Assembly: GCF_003151135.1 (NCBI RefSeq) | Contig: NZ_QEQK01000007.1 | Location: 82,501 to 146,500 of the forward strand | DNA: 64,000 nucleotides | Origin: Abyssibacter profundi | Lineage (GTDB): Bacteria > Pseudomonadota > Gammaproteobacteria > Nevskiales > OUC007 | Direction of reading: 5' to 3' | Shown: positions 43,418-52,526 of the stretch, in pieces | How positions within the stretch are numbered: position 1 is the first letter of the stretch | How the letters are laid out: the number at the start of each line of letters is the position of its first letter | Notes under the pieces: model-generated | The model's input: only the letters and a program-made list of their open reading frames with translations | Databases searched by the model: none | What the model was told of the DNA's origin: nothing | Position numbers and translations under genes: made by a program

Positions 43418-43830
43418 GCGGGTTTCGATCCCTTCGGAGTGTATTGACGGACCACCGAGTCCAGCGAGCGCACACCGGGATCACGACCGACCCCAGCCTC
43501 TTCGAGCCGGGCCTCATAGGCCTGCCACAGGCGGGCCTGATCGGTACACAACTCGTGGATGAGGCCCCAGCCGAACAGCCCGCTGTCGTGACCGTCATCA
43601 AACACCGGGCGGATGGCATAGCCACCCACAGGCTCGATGCGCTCGATGCCCACACCACGTTTACCCCAGACCAGCTTCTCCTGGCCCGGCCCATGGCCTT
43701 TGACCTCCGCCGACGGCGAATACACACGCATCAGTTCGGCAGGTACCTGATAGGTCTGGCCGTCTTCGTAGATCACATCCAGCACGCGGGAGGCGCGATG
43801 CAGGGTGAGCTTGGTCGGAACCGGAATCAT
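43414..43830 (-). CDS. DUF971 domain protein (gamma-butyrobetaine hydroxylase N-terminal-like)
   Basis: 138 aa: [80 protein letters not shown]. This is the small beta domain that forms the N-terminus of gamma-butyrobetaine hydroxylase, here standing alone, as is usual before ubiE. It may bind iron-sulfur clusters or act in respiration; the role is unproven. ATG at 43830 is the family start (frame opens at 43893). Translationally coupled to ubiE. Confidence 0.85.
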   Translation of the reverse strand: MIPVPTKLTLHRASRVLDVIYEDGQTYQVPAELMRVYSPSAEVKGHGPGQEKLVWGKRGVGIERIEPVGGYAIRPVFDDGHDSGLFGWGLIHELCTDQARLWQAYEARLEEAGVGRDPGVRSLDSVVRQYTPKGSKPA

Positions 43831-43889
43831 TAAATCGTTGTTGGCTTGGCGCAATTCAGGCGCGCACGATAGCACCGCCGGGGCCTGGC

Positions 43890-44918
43890 TCACGAGCGTT
43901 GACCGCCGGCATCATGCCCAGCCACGTCGCTGGGCGCCTGCCCGGTCCAGCGCTTGTAGGCGCGCGCGAAGCTGCTCGCGTCCGAAAACCCGACCAGATA
44001 GGCCACTTCGGTCACCGACACCTGACCGGCCCGCAAGTGGCGATCCGCCAGCTCGCGGCGCGTGCGTTCCAGCTGCTCGCGAAAGCTGGTGTGTTGTTCG
44101 GCCAGCTTGCGCTGGAGGCTGCGCAGGCTCAAATGCAAGGCCTCCGCCACCGCCTGCTGGGTACAGCGACCGCCAGGCAGCAACCGGGAGATGGCATCTC
44201 GGACCTGCGATGCCAGATCGTCCCGGGTCCGGCTGCGCAGCATGTCGTCCAACAGGGCTTCGTTGACCGCACGCAGGGCGGGGTTGGCCGTTTCCAGCGG
44301 CATTTCCGCACTGGCCCGGTCGAAGACGATGCGGGTATGCGGCCCGGCAAACGTGAGCGGGCAGCGGAACACCTGCTCGAAGGCCACCAGATTCCGGGGC
44401 TGCGGCCGGGCGAATACGGCGCGCACCGGCAGACACTCCGGCCCCACCAGCGCCCGCGCGGTGCGGACGAAGATCGCGGCGAACGCGTCGATGGCCTGCC
44501 AGGCCGGCGGCGGTTCCACCGGCAGGTGGCCCAGGTCCATCCAGCATTGGGTGGCATCGCCACCAACCGATGTCCCGGCCGCGTCGGTCACAACGCGGCT
44601 GTAACGCACGGTGCGCTCCATGGCGTCGAGCAGGGTGTCGCTGACCAGCGTGGTGACGGTCAGGGCATGGAAGGTGGTCTGATTGACATGCCGCGCCACG
44701 CGCAGGCCGAAGGCATCATCTCCGGTCGCCGCCACCACGGCCTCCCACAGTCGGGTCGTGTGGCTGAGCGGAATCCGCGCCTCGGGATCGGCCAATGCCT
44801 CGGGAGCAATCCCCGCCTGGTCAAACAGCGGTTGCCAGTCGATCTCGGCCTGCACCAAGGCCGCGCGAATCGCACGCGCCCAACTGGCCAGCGTGGTCAG
44901 TTCATCTGCGGAGTTCAT
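43890..44918 (-). CDS. AraC family regulator with OruR-type ligand domain
   Basis: 342 aa. Residues 1-230 form the arabinose_bd/OruR-type sensor seen in regulators such as OruR and alkane regulators (LPLSHTTRLWEAVVAATGDDAFGLRVARHV, then FHALTVTTLVSDTLLDAMERTVRYSRVVTDA). The C-terminal AraC DNA-binding domain has both helices: LHLSLRSLQRKLAEQHTSFREQLERTRRELA and VTEVAYLVGFSDASSFARAYKRWTGQAPSD. It is divergent from the desaturase gene, and tandem 21-bp repeats lie between, so it most likely controls that gene in response to a fatty or alkane-like ligand (inference). Confidence 0.9.
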   Translation of the reverse strand: MNSADELTTLASWARAIRAALVQAEIDWQPLFDQAGIAPEALADPEARIPLSHTTRLWEAVVAATGDDAFGLRVARHVNQTTFHALTVTTLVSDTLLDAMERTVRYSRVVTDAAGTSVGGDATQCWMDLGHLPVEPPPAWQAIDAFAAIFVRTARALVGPECLPVRAVFARPQPRNLVAFEQVFRCPLTFAGPHTRIVFDRASAEMPLETANPALRAVNEALLDDMLRSRTRDDLASQVRDAISRLLPGGRCTQQAVAEALHLSLRSLQRKLAEQHTSFREQLERTRRELADRHLRAGQVSVTEVAYLVGFSDASSFARAYKRWTGQAPSDVAGHDAGGQRS

Positions 44919-44956
44919 GGTACGCGGTGGCCACAAGATGACCGCATGGCCCTGGT

Positions 44957-44998
44957 TTGGCGCATCCGGTCATGCGATTGGCGGATTCGGCCCTGCGA
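44957..44998 (+). promoter_or_regulatory. Two tandem 21-bp direct repeats, probable AraC-regulator operator
   Basis: Units 44957-44977 and 44978-44998 match at 17 of 21 positions; each begins TTGGCG and ends TGCGA. A spacing of two helical turns is what AraC-family activators use. They end 49 bases ahead of the desaturase start at 45047, with a weak -10-like GATACT at 45014. Confidence 0.7.
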
Positions 44999-45046
44999 CG
45001 GAGACCGGCCATGCCGATACTGCCTCCAGACATTCTGGAGACTCTC

Positions 45047-46156
45047 ATGAGCAGACAAGCGATATCCGACCTGGATCGAAGCCGCATCCAAACCATCCGC
45101 GCCGCGATTAGCGCCGCGTCCGACGACGTGCGCGCACGCCACAGCTGGTTGCGCCATCAGGACGCCATCGGCGCGCTGATCATGGCCCTGTCGATTGCCG
45201 GTGCCGTGGCCAGCGGCTGGGCCTACGTGGCCGATGTGATTCCCTGGTATGTCTGCGTCCCCCTGACCGCCGTGTTCCTCTCGTTCATTCATGAACTGGA
45301 GCACGATCTGATCCATCAACTCTACTTCCGAAACAGCCCGCGCGCCTACAACCTGATGATGGCGCTGTGCTGGATTACGCGGCCGAGCACGATCAGCCCC
45401 TGGGTGCGCAAGCGCATGCACCTGCATCACCACAAGTTCTCGGGCACGGAATCGGACATCGAAGAGCGCGGCATCACCAATGGCGAACGCTGGGGTTTGC
45501 GCCGCCTGATCATGACCGGCGACAACATGCTGGCGGTGTACCTGCGGCCAAAGACCATCTACAAAGCCGCGCGCGCCTTTGTGATCGCCCAGAACCCGCA
45601 ATCAGAAGAAGAACTCAAGCAGCTGGCGCACGAACAGCGTCGCGGCTATTTCCCGCTGGGCCTCATCCATTACGCGTTCTGGCACGGTTTCGTGCTGTTC
45701 CATCTGGCCAATGGCATCGCCCTGCTGTTCGGCTCCGGCATCCCGCTGTCCAGCGGCATGGAAACCTTCATCGCCGGGCTGAACACCGCCGCCGTGGTCT
45801 ACATGGGCCCGAACATGCTGCGCACGTTCTGCCTGCATTTCATCAGCTCGAACATGCACTACTACGGTGACGTCGAAGCGCGCAATATCATCCAGCAGAC
45901 CCAAGTCCTCAACGCCTGGTGGTTGGCGCCGATGCAGCTGTTCTGCTTCAACTTCGGGTCGACCCACGCCATCCATCACTTTGTCGTGAAGGAGCCGTTC
46001 TACATCCGTCAGGCCACGGCCAAGCGTGCCCATGCGGTCATGCGCGAAAACGGTGTGCGCTTCAATGACATGGGCACCTTCCGGCGCGCCAATCGCTATG
46101 CCATGGCAGACGATGCGCAGCCCGCGATAGCGTCTACGGAAGTAGTCGACGGCTAG
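45047..46156 (+). CDS. Membrane fatty acid desaturase/hydroxylase-type enzyme
   Basis: Diiron membrane enzyme, 369 aa, of the FADS superfamily. Histidine boxes: HELEHDLIH at 82-90, HLHHH at 125-129, HFISSNMHYYGD, and HAIHHF near the end. Hydrophobic helices lie between them. It may desaturate or hydroxylate fatty acyl chains or a related lipid; substrate is not readable. An ATG at 45011 with its own GGAGA site would add 12 residues; 45047, with a CTGGAG site six bases upstream, is preferred because the probable promoter overlaps 45011. Divergent from the AraC regulator. Confidence 0.87.
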   Translation: MSRQAISDLDRSRIQTIRAAISAASDDVRARHSWLRHQDAIGALIMALSIAGAVASGWAYVADVIPWYVCVPLTAVFLSFIHELEHDLIHQLYFRNSPRAYNLMMALCWITRPSTISPWVRKRMHLHHHKFSGTESDIEERGITNGERWGLRRLIMTGDNMLAVYLRPKTIYKAARAFVIAQNPQSEEELKQLAHEQRRGYFPLGLIHYAFWHGFVLFHLANGIALLFGSGIPLSSGMETFIAGLNTAAVVYMGPNMLRTFCLHFISSNMHYYGDVEARNIIQQTQVLNAWWLAPMQLFCFNFGSTHAIHHFVVKEPFYIRQATAKRAHAVMRENGVRFNDMGTFRRANRYAMADDAQPAIASTEVVDG

Positions 46157-46225
46157 TCTGCACTCCCGTGGGGGCGGCCTTTGTGCCCCCCATGTCGGGT
46201 GTGATCCGCAAAGGCGTCACATCCA

Positions 46226-46264
46226 CAAAAGCCCGCCCACCGGTACCGGTGGGTGGGCTTTTTG
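46226..46264. terminator. Bidirectional intrinsic terminator
   Basis: Stem AAAAGCCC-CCCACCGG with matching CCGGTGGG-GGGCTTTTT around a short loop, about 16 pairs with one G-T mismatch, A-run on one side and T-run on the other. It lies between the convergent desaturase and propeller genes and should stop both. Confidence 0.9.
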
Positions 46265-46272
46265 TTGCCAGA

Positions 46273-48318
46273 TCATTCGAGTTCGATTCGCGCCAACTCG
46301 CTGCCCGCATCGGCGTCAGTCACGACAAGAAACGCGTCGGAGAGGGTGTACACCGTCTGTTGCAACAGGCCTGTCGCGATCGCCGAGCGCAGTGGCTGGT
46401 TGTAGAACACCGGGGCAAAACTCGTGCAACCACCCTCACCGCCCTCGGCAGTGGGCGGGCAGCTGTCGCCACCACCGGTTTGTTTGTGGTCGATCCGCAG
46501 GGCTTCCTCGATCAGCCCGGCGGTGTCGATACGCCAGGTCATGAAGCCCGAAAATGCACGCGATTCCGATGGTGATCCGATCTGCGCCGGTATGCTCAAC
46601 AGGCCGGCCGTATCCGTTGACGGCGCGTAGGTGAAGGCCAGCGGCTCGTGCTCGGCCAGCGAGTACGCCCAGTCATCCGGTTCGATGGTCGGGGTCGCAG
46701 CGGCGATCCGGGCCGGCTGGGTTAGATCGGAGACATCGAAGATCTGCAACTGGAAGGCATTGCCGGTGCCGACCCCGCCTTCGCCACCCGCGCGCCCGAT
46801 GGTCAACAAATGATCCTCCGACAGCGGATAGATGTAGGAAGAAAAGCCGGGGATCTCCACCTCACCCAATAGCGTCGGATCGGTGGGATCGGACAAATCG
46901 AAGGTAAATAGGGGGTCGATTTGCTCAAAGGTCACCACATAGCCCACATCCCCGACAAAGCGGGCGGAAAACACACGCTCGTTATTCCCAAATCCGGTGA
47001 CGTTTCCGACCTGGGTCAGGGCGTCGTCGTCCAGTCGTAGCACCGTGACATCGTTCGTCGGGGTCATCACCGCAGGACAGGCCGTGTCTGGATTCGTGCT
47101 CTGGCAGCTGTCCTGTCGGGATGTCGCCAGGCGCAGATGGCCGTCATGTTCGCTCATGGAAAACCGATTGAGCAGCCAGCCGTCGACCACACCAGAGCCA
47201 CGCGGCACGGCCGGACCGTCCTCGCTGACCTCGAATCGATAAACCGCCGTCTGATCCACCTGGAACGGCGCAAAAAACCAGCCATTGCTGGTCTGTGCCA
47301 GATAGAGGTTGTCGGCTGAGGCGTAGACCTCCCAGGCGTTGTTCACCGAGGCGATCGTAGAGGCATTGCTGCCATCCGTATTCACGCTGGTAATGGAGAG
47401 CGTCGCCATCGCCGTGGGGACGTCCGGCTTATAGATCGCAGCGCAGTCCAGGGGCACAGCACTGGCACCCACGCCGCTGGCCCGGTTTGGAACCAGCGTG
47501 GACAGCGGCGCGGTGTTGGCGGCGTCCAAGGCCAGTGTCACCAGTTGCTCACGAATCGCGTCCGCGCGCTCCGTATCGCCCTCGGCCTGGGCATCAAACC
47601 AGGCGTTGACGCGGTCGGTATAGGCAGACTGCCCGTACAAGCCGTCCAGCCCATTGAAGTAGTGGCTGGCGATTAGATGCAGGCGATCGTCGATGCGCCT
47701 GGAGCTGAGGTAATAGCCGTCGATCCGGTATCGATTCAGCTGCACCGGATTCCCTGGATCCGATACATCGAAAAAGTCGACTTGCGTCCCCTGCTGACTC
47801 CGCGCAATCGTCGTCAAACGTTGGCGCTCGGTGTCGAGATACATGCCATACAGGCCATCAACGCCCGCCAGATCAATGCGCCCGACCTGGGCCGTGGATC
47901 CAGCCGGCACCGCATCGAATATCCGCACACTGGCCGAGGGTCGATGGCCGGCGAACAACAGGCCTCGCGCGCTATCCGTCTCCAGCAGATCGGCCTCGTC
48001 GACACCGGCCTCCTGGGTGTTCGTTTCGGTGAACTCGGGCGCGCCGGCCGCAACATCTTCCGCGGCCCCCGGTGTCGCCACATCGCCATCGGCCGCGAAG
48101 GCGTACACCGGACTAATCGATTGCTCCACAAAGCTTTCGGCAGCAAAGGCCCGCCAGTCGTCACAGTCTGCGGCCGGGCGAATCTTGAGATCATCAGCCG
48201 GCGTGCGCTGGGCAATCAGGCGGCTAAGCGCCGAGCTCCCACCGCCGCTGCCGCCGCAGCCTGTCAATCCGATCGTGGCGCCGGCCAGTACGGCCACACA
48301 AAGTTGTTGCTTGTTCAT
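46273..48318 (-). CDS. Secreted beta-propeller lipoprotein (PF09826-like)
   Basis: 681 aa with a lipoprotein signal (GATIGLTGCGG). It carries the hallmark of the archaeal and bacterial secreted propeller family: ETNTQEAGVDEADLLETD, then repeated blades such as ASVRIFDAVP, DGLYGMYLDTERQRLTTIA, VDFFDVSDPGNPVQLNRYRIDGYYLSSRRIDDRLHLIASHY, FTFDLSDPTDPTLLGEVEIPGFSSYIYPLSEDHLLTIGR, and LQIFDVSDLTQPARIA. Function unknown; possibly an extracellular binding or scaffold protein. Translationally coupled to the small lipoprotein upstream (4-bp overlap). Confidence 0.85.
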   Translation of the reverse strand: MNKQQLCVAVLAGATIGLTGCGGSGGGSSALSRLIAQRTPADDLKIRPAADCDDWRAFAAESFVEQSISPVYAFAADGDVATPGAAEDVAAGAPEFTETNTQEAGVDEADLLETDSARGLLFAGHRPSASVRIFDAVPAGSTAQVGRIDLAGVDGLYGMYLDTERQRLTTIARSQQGTQVDFFDVSDPGNPVQLNRYRIDGYYLSSRRIDDRLHLIASHYFNGLDGLYGQSAYTDRVNAWFDAQAEGDTERADAIREQLVTLALDAANTAPLSTLVPNRASGVGASAVPLDCAAIYKPDVPTAMATLSITSVNTDGSNASTIASVNNAWEVYASADNLYLAQTSNGWFFAPFQVDQTAVYRFEVSEDGPAVPRGSGVVDGWLLNRFSMSEHDGHLRLATSRQDSCQSTNPDTACPAVMTPTNDVTVLRLDDDALTQVGNVTGFGNNERVFSARFVGDVGYVVTFEQIDPLFTFDLSDPTDPTLLGEVEIPGFSSYIYPLSEDHLLTIGRAGGEGGVGTGNAFQLQIFDVSDLTQPARIAAATPTIEPDDWAYSLAEHEPLAFTYAPSTDTAGLLSIPAQIGSPSESRAFSGFMTWRIDTAGLIEEALRIDHKQTGGGDSCPPTAEGGEGGCTSFAPVFYNQPLRSAIATGLLQQTVYTLSDAFLVVTDADAGSELARIELE

Positions 48319-49022
48319 CGAGCTCCTCCTGCTGAAGCCTGTCCCCAGTGTGCGATGGTGACCGTGTGTTCGGTGCCATCCATCCGCGTGCCGGTGCCGC
48401 TGACCCGGCCCGTGGTGCCATCGGCAACAAAACTCGCGTTGAAGATCACCACTCGTGACGCGTAGGTCTCCGGATCGGCGCTGGCATAGTCGTAGCTACC
48501 CGCCAGCGCATCGGCGTCCACTTCGACGATGGCGCCGGCTTCGCTGGCCTGGAAGGCCACCAGCGGTGCGGTCAGGGTTTCATCGAACCGACCGTCGTCG
48601 CTGGTCAGCTCCAGCTGCACGGTCAGCACGACGAAATCCGGGCAGCCGGCGCCGGGCGAGGATTCACCCGGCGACGCATCGACAAACTCCGCGACCTCGC
48701 CGAGATCAGACACCGTCACGGTCAAACCGCTGGTGTCGCCGGGTTGCGTGGAGGTGGAGAAATCCAATGTCGCCCGCTGACTGCCCGCGGCCAAGTCCAG
48801 CATGTCCTGCGCCGTGAAACCGAGCGTGGTCGGCTCATCGCGCCCGATGGCGTGGCGACTGGCCTCCACACAGCCCGCCAGCCCGGCGTCCGTGGCCGGT
48901 GGCTCTTCGCCTGTCCCGACCGGGCTTTCGCTGCCCGACTGACCACCCGCGCAAGCGCCCAATACCAGCGAGGCGATCACGGCATGCGCAAGCATTAAAT
49001 GACGAAACAGACGGTGCGGCAT
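48315..49022 (-). CDS. Lipoprotein of unknown function
   Basis: 235 aa with a lipoprotein signal (VIASLVLGACAGG). The mature part is acidic, with two further cysteines (GLAGCVEASRH, GAGCPDFVV) that may pair. Its strand-rich sequence (RATLDFSTSTQ, LTVTVSDLGEVAEFVDAS, VVLTVQLELTSDD, TVTIAHWGQ) suggests a beta-sandwich. No family recognised. First gene of a two-gene operon with the beta-propeller lipoprotein, divergent from the DUF4423 regulator. An inner ATG at 48995 is possible as start. Confidence 0.72.
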   Translation of the reverse strand: MPHRLFRHLMLAHAVIASLVLGACAGGQSGSESPVGTGEEPPATDAGLAGCVEASRHAIGRDEPTTLGFTAQDMLDLAAGSQRATLDFSTSTQPGDTSGLTVTVSDLGEVAEFVDASPGESSPGAGCPDFVVLTVQLELTSDDGRFDETLTAPLVAFQASEAGAIVEVDADALAGSYDYASADPETYASRVVIFNASFVADGTTGRVSGTGTRMDGTEHTVTIAHWGQASAGGAR

Positions 49023-49138
49023 CGGACAGGCTCGGTCGATTCTTCGACCTTCATTATTCGCCCAATCCGCGTAACGAGCTACAGCTTTAATGCACGTTTC
49101 ATGTGGCGGATACGCGTTTTTCTGTGCATATTTGCTAG

Positions 49139-50185
49139 ATGAGCGACGATTACGATCTACATGCCATCAGCCGCGAGTTGCTGCGCAGTTGGCGCGGCCA
49201 ACGCTCCCAACCGGCTCAGTCCCGGCGGTTGGGTTATCGCAGCAACGTGGTCTACGCCTGGGAGGCAGGCCGACGCTTTCCGACCGCCGCCGAGGCGCTG
49301 CGTGCCGCAGGCCTGGGCGAGCGTTCCGCTGTGCGTATCTGGGAATCGTTCTACGGCGCAAGGCCCGGCTGGTTGGATCACATTGCTCCCGATACCCCCG
49401 CTGGCGTGGTCGCGGCGCTGAATGACCTGCGTGGCCGCACGCCCATCGATGACATCGCCACACGAGCCGGGCTCAGCCGTTTCGCCGTATCCCGCGCCTT
49501 GTCCGGGCAAACCCAACCGCGGCTGCCGACCTTCTTGGCACTGATCGATGCCCTGAGTCTGCGGCTACTGGATTGGCTGGCCGCGGCGGCTCCGATTCAA
49601 TCGCTACCCAGCGTGGGGCCGGCCTGGTCCCGGCTGGAGGCGCAACGCCGCGCTGCCTATGCCCTGCCCTGGACACAGGCTGTGCTGCGCGTCATCGAAC
49701 TACAGGCCTACCAGCGCCTGCCTGTTCATGAGCCGGGCTGGATCGCCAAGCGCATCGGACTGCCACCGCAGGTCGAGGCCGATTGCCTCACGGCACTCGA
49801 AGCCGGTGGACAGATCAGCTGGGACGGTCGGCGGTGGCAGTTATCGGGCAGCGAGGCCCTCGATACCCGACGCGACCGCGCCTTGGGCGTGCGCAACAAG
49901 CAATTCTGGGCGCAGACAGCCCTGGACCAACTCAGCGCGGACTCCGATGGGTTGTTCTCCTACAACGTTTTCTCCGTCTCCGAGCGCGATGTCGAACGCC
50001 TGCGGCGCTTGCATCTGGGGTACTTCCGCCAGTTGCGGTCCATCGTGGCCGAGTCCACCCCGGCAGAACGGGTCCTGGTCGCCAATGTTCAACTCTTTGC
50101 GCTGGACCAAGGCCCGCTGGGACCTCCGGCACGGCCGACCACGCCCGTGCGCCCAAATCCGCAGCCAATCGAAGGCGAGGACTGA
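49139..50185 (+). CDS. DUF4423/TIGR02147-like transcriptional regulator
   Basis: 348 aa. The N-terminus holds two helix-turn-helix-like segments: SQPAQSRRLGYRSNVVYAWEAGRRFPTAAEALRAAG, and TPIDDIATRAGLSRFAVSRALSGQTQPRLPTFLALIDAL, the second XRE-like. The C-terminal part (WTQAVLRVIELQAYQ...DALGVRNKQFWAQTALDQLSADSDGLFSYNVFSVSERDVERLRRLHLGYFRQLRSIV) is the DUF4423 domain typical of TIGR02147 regulators. These act on secreted-protein genes in some bacteria. Divergent from the lipoprotein/propeller operon, which it probably controls (inference). Confidence 0.8.
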   Translation: MSDDYDLHAISRELLRSWRGQRSQPAQSRRLGYRSNVVYAWEAGRRFPTAAEALRAAGLGERSAVRIWESFYGARPGWLDHIAPDTPAGVVAALNDLRGRTPIDDIATRAGLSRFAVSRALSGQTQPRLPTFLALIDALSLRLLDWLAAAAPIQSLPSVGPAWSRLEAQRRAAYALPWTQAVLRVIELQAYQRLPVHEPGWIAKRIGLPPQVEADCLTALEAGGQISWDGRRWQLSGSEALDTRRDRALGVRNKQFWAQTALDQLSADSDGLFSYNVFSVSERDVERLRRLHLGYFRQLRSIVAESTPAERVLVANVQLFALDQGPLGPPARPTTPVRPNPQPIEGED

Positions 50186-50275
50186 TGCACCCATCGACAA
50201 CCCGGCGGTGCCGCCGGCACACTCGCTGAATGCCAGCATCCCAGCCCAGGTCCGGACCATCAACGCGGCGCGCCC

Positions 50276-51067
50276 ATGTCTGACGCGCTGATCACCAGCC
50301 CATTCTGGCTCGGTTTACTGGGCAGCACCGCCGCCGGAGCCTGCACGGCCGTGGGCGCGGCGGGCGTGTTCGCCATCCAGCGGCTGTCGCCCAAGCTTGA
50401 GGACATGCTGCTAAGTGCCGCCGCCGGCATCATGCTGGCCGCCTCCTTCTTCTCATTGATACTGCCTGGCCTGGACATCGCCAACGCCCGCCTCGATCAC
50501 GAGGTCCTGGCAGCGCTCATCGTGATTGGAGGCGTCATGCTGGGTGCCATCGGGCTTTGGCTGCTGCACGAACACCTGCCGCACGAGCACTTTGTGCTGG
50601 GACGGGAGGGACCGGACCAGGTGCAGCTAAAACGGATCTGGCTGTTCATCATCGCGATCACCCTGCACAACCTGCCGGAGGGTATGGCGGTGGGTGTCGG
50701 ATTTGCCACTGGCGACCCCGGCAATGGCGCCGGGCTGGCCGTGGGCATCGGCCTGCAGAACATTCCCGAAGGTCTGGCCGTTGCGGTGTCCCTGCTGGCG
50801 ATTGGTTACTCGCGCAAAGCCGCGTTCGGCTGGGGCGCACTGACCGGCGCCGCCGAACCCCTTGGCGGCCTCATCGGCGCCGCGGCGGGAAGCCTGGCAG
50901 AACTGGCCCTGCCAGCCGTGCTGGGAGCAGCCGCCGGCGCGATGCTCTACATCATCAGCGACGAGATCATTCCCGAAACCCATCGGCGTGGATTCGAGAC
51001 GCCAGCCACCTTCGCGCTCATGACCGGCATGGTGGTGATGATGTTCCTGGATACGACACTGGGCTGA
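50276..51067 (+). CDS. ZIP family metal transporter
   Basis: Inner-membrane divalent cation importer (zinc or a related metal), 263 aa, eight predicted helices. The metal-site helices are present: HNLPEGMAVGVGF in helix 4 and IGLQNIPEGLAVAVSLL in helix 5. A histidine-rich loop (LLHEHLPHEHF) lies between helices 3 and 4. The start MSDALITSPFWLGLLGS follows 90 bases after the regulator gene. No Zur-box-like sequence was noticed. Convergent with ntrC. Confidence 0.92.
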   Translation: MSDALITSPFWLGLLGSTAAGACTAVGAAGVFAIQRLSPKLEDMLLSAAAGIMLAASFFSLILPGLDIANARLDHEVLAALIVIGGVMLGAIGLWLLHEHLPHEHFVLGREGPDQVQLKRIWLFIIAITLHNLPEGMAVGVGFATGDPGNGAGLAVGIGLQNIPEGLAVAVSLLAIGYSRKAAFGWGALTGAAEPLGGLIGAAAGSLAELALPAVLGAAAGAMLYIISDEIIPETHRRGFETPATFALMTGMVVMMFLDTTLG

Positions 51068-51089
51068 ACCCGCGCCGACGCCCGGCCAG

Positions 51090-52526
51090 TTACTCCGGTC
51101 GACCGTGTTCCTTCAGTTTGCGCGTGAGCGTATTGCGCCCCCAGCCCAGCAGGCGGGCCGCCTCCTGCTTGTGGCCGTGACTATGCTCCAGCGCGACATC
51201 CATCAGCGTTTGCTCGACCTGCGCCATGGCTGCCTGGGCCACGCCTGTCGAACCATCGGCCAGCCGCTGCCGTGCCCACTGCGCCAGCTGATCATCCCAA
51301 TGGCCTGACCCAGCCACTGCCGGTGCGTCCCCAACGGTCGGCGCAGCCGCGTCTGTCGGCGGTGGTGGCACATCGCCGCCCAATACTTCCGGCGGCAGGT
51401 CATCGGCGTGAATATCCTGACCCGGGGCCATGACCGTCATCCAGCGGCACACGTTCTCGGCTTGTCGCACATTGCCCGGCCAATCGAAGGCCTGCAGTCG
51501 ATGCATGGCGTCGCTGAGAATTCTCTTGGGCTCGACATCCAGCTCACGCGCGGCGCGGGCCATGAAATGCGTCATCAGGAGCGGTAGGTCGGACTTGCGT
51601 TCGCGCAACGGTGGGATACGGACCCGGATGACATTGAGCCGGTGGTACAGGTCCTCGCGGAAACGCCCCTCTTCGACGGCCGACTCCAGCTCCTGGTTGG
51701 TGGCCGCGATGACTCGCACGTCCACCTGCACCGGCACATGACCGCCGACACGGTAGAACTGCCCGTCCGACAACACGCGCAACAAGCGCGTCTGCAGGTC
51801 GGCCGGCATATCCCCGATTTCATCGAGGAACAGGGTGCCGCCATGCGCCTGTTCAAACCGACCACGGCGGAGCGCGGTTGCACCGGTAAATGCACCCTTT
51901 TCGTGCCCGAAAAACTCGGACTCCATCAAATCCTTGGGGATGGCCGCCGTGTTGACCGCGATGAACGGCTTGCCGGCACGGGGGCTATGTTCATGCAAGG
52001 CGCGCGCAACCAACTCCTTACCGGTGCCGGACTCGCCCGTAATCATCACCGTGATCTGCGAACGCGCCAGCCTTCCGATGGCGCGAAATACCTCCTGCAT
52101 GGCCGGCGCCTCACCCACGATGATGGCATCGCGTTGCTGGGCATCCAGGCCGTTTTCCTGCGCATCACCTGCAATGCGGGCCGCGCGCTGCACCAGCTCG
52201 ACGGCATCATCAACGTCAAAGGGCTTGGGCAGGTACTCGAATGCCCCCTTGCGATACGCCGCCACGGCGCTGTCCAGGTCCGAATGCGCGGTCATGATGA
52301 TGATGGGCAGATCCGGCGCCTGTGCCTTGACCCGCTCCAGCAGCTTCAAGCCATCGATACCCGGCATGCGGATGTCGGTGAGCAACACGTCAGGCATGTC
52401 GCTCTCCAGCTCATCCAACATCTCCACACCGCCCGGGAAGCTCTTGACGTCCACGTCATGCGCGCCCAGTGCGCGCTGCAGCACCCAGCGAATTGATTCG
52501 TCATCGTCGACGATCCATGCCTTCAC
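51090..52526 (-). CDS. ntrC: Nitrogen regulation response regulator NtrC
   Basis: Sigma-54-dependent activator of nitrogen-assimilation genes. The 478-aa product has a receiver domain (AWIVDDDESIRWVLQRAL; phosphoacceptor in VLLTDIRMPGIDG; conserved K in PKPFD), an AAA+ core with GESGTGKELVARALH (Walker A), the sigma-54 contact GAFTGA, FLDEIGDMP (Walker B), and a Fis-type HTH ending QEAARLLGWGRNTLTRKLKEHG. The real start is GTG at 52526, overlapping the ntrB stop by 4 bp; the open frame reaches 52595. It should act on the glnA promoter at 55965. Confidence 0.96.
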   Translation of the reverse strand: MKAWIVDDDESIRWVLQRALGAHDVDVKSFPGGVEMLDELESDMPDVLLTDIRMPGIDGLKLLERVKAQAPDLPIIIMTAHSDLDSAVAAYRKGAFEYLPKPFDVDDAVELVQRAARIAGDAQENGLDAQQRDAIIVGEAPAMQEVFRAIGRLARSQITVMITGESGTGKELVARALHEHSPRAGKPFIAVNTAAIPKDLMESEFFGHEKGAFTGATALRRGRFEQAHGGTLFLDEIGDMPADLQTRLLRVLSDGQFYRVGGHVPVQVDVRVIAATNQELESAVEEGRFREDLYHRLNVIRVRIPPLRERKSDLPLLMTHFMARAARELDVEPKRILSDAMHRLQAFDWPGNVRQAENVCRWMTVMAPGQDIHADDLPPEVLGGDVPPPPTDAAAPTVGDAPAVAGSGHWDDQLAQWARQRLADGSTGVAQAAMAQVEQTLMDVALEHSHGHKQEAARLLGWGRNTLTRKLKEHGRPE

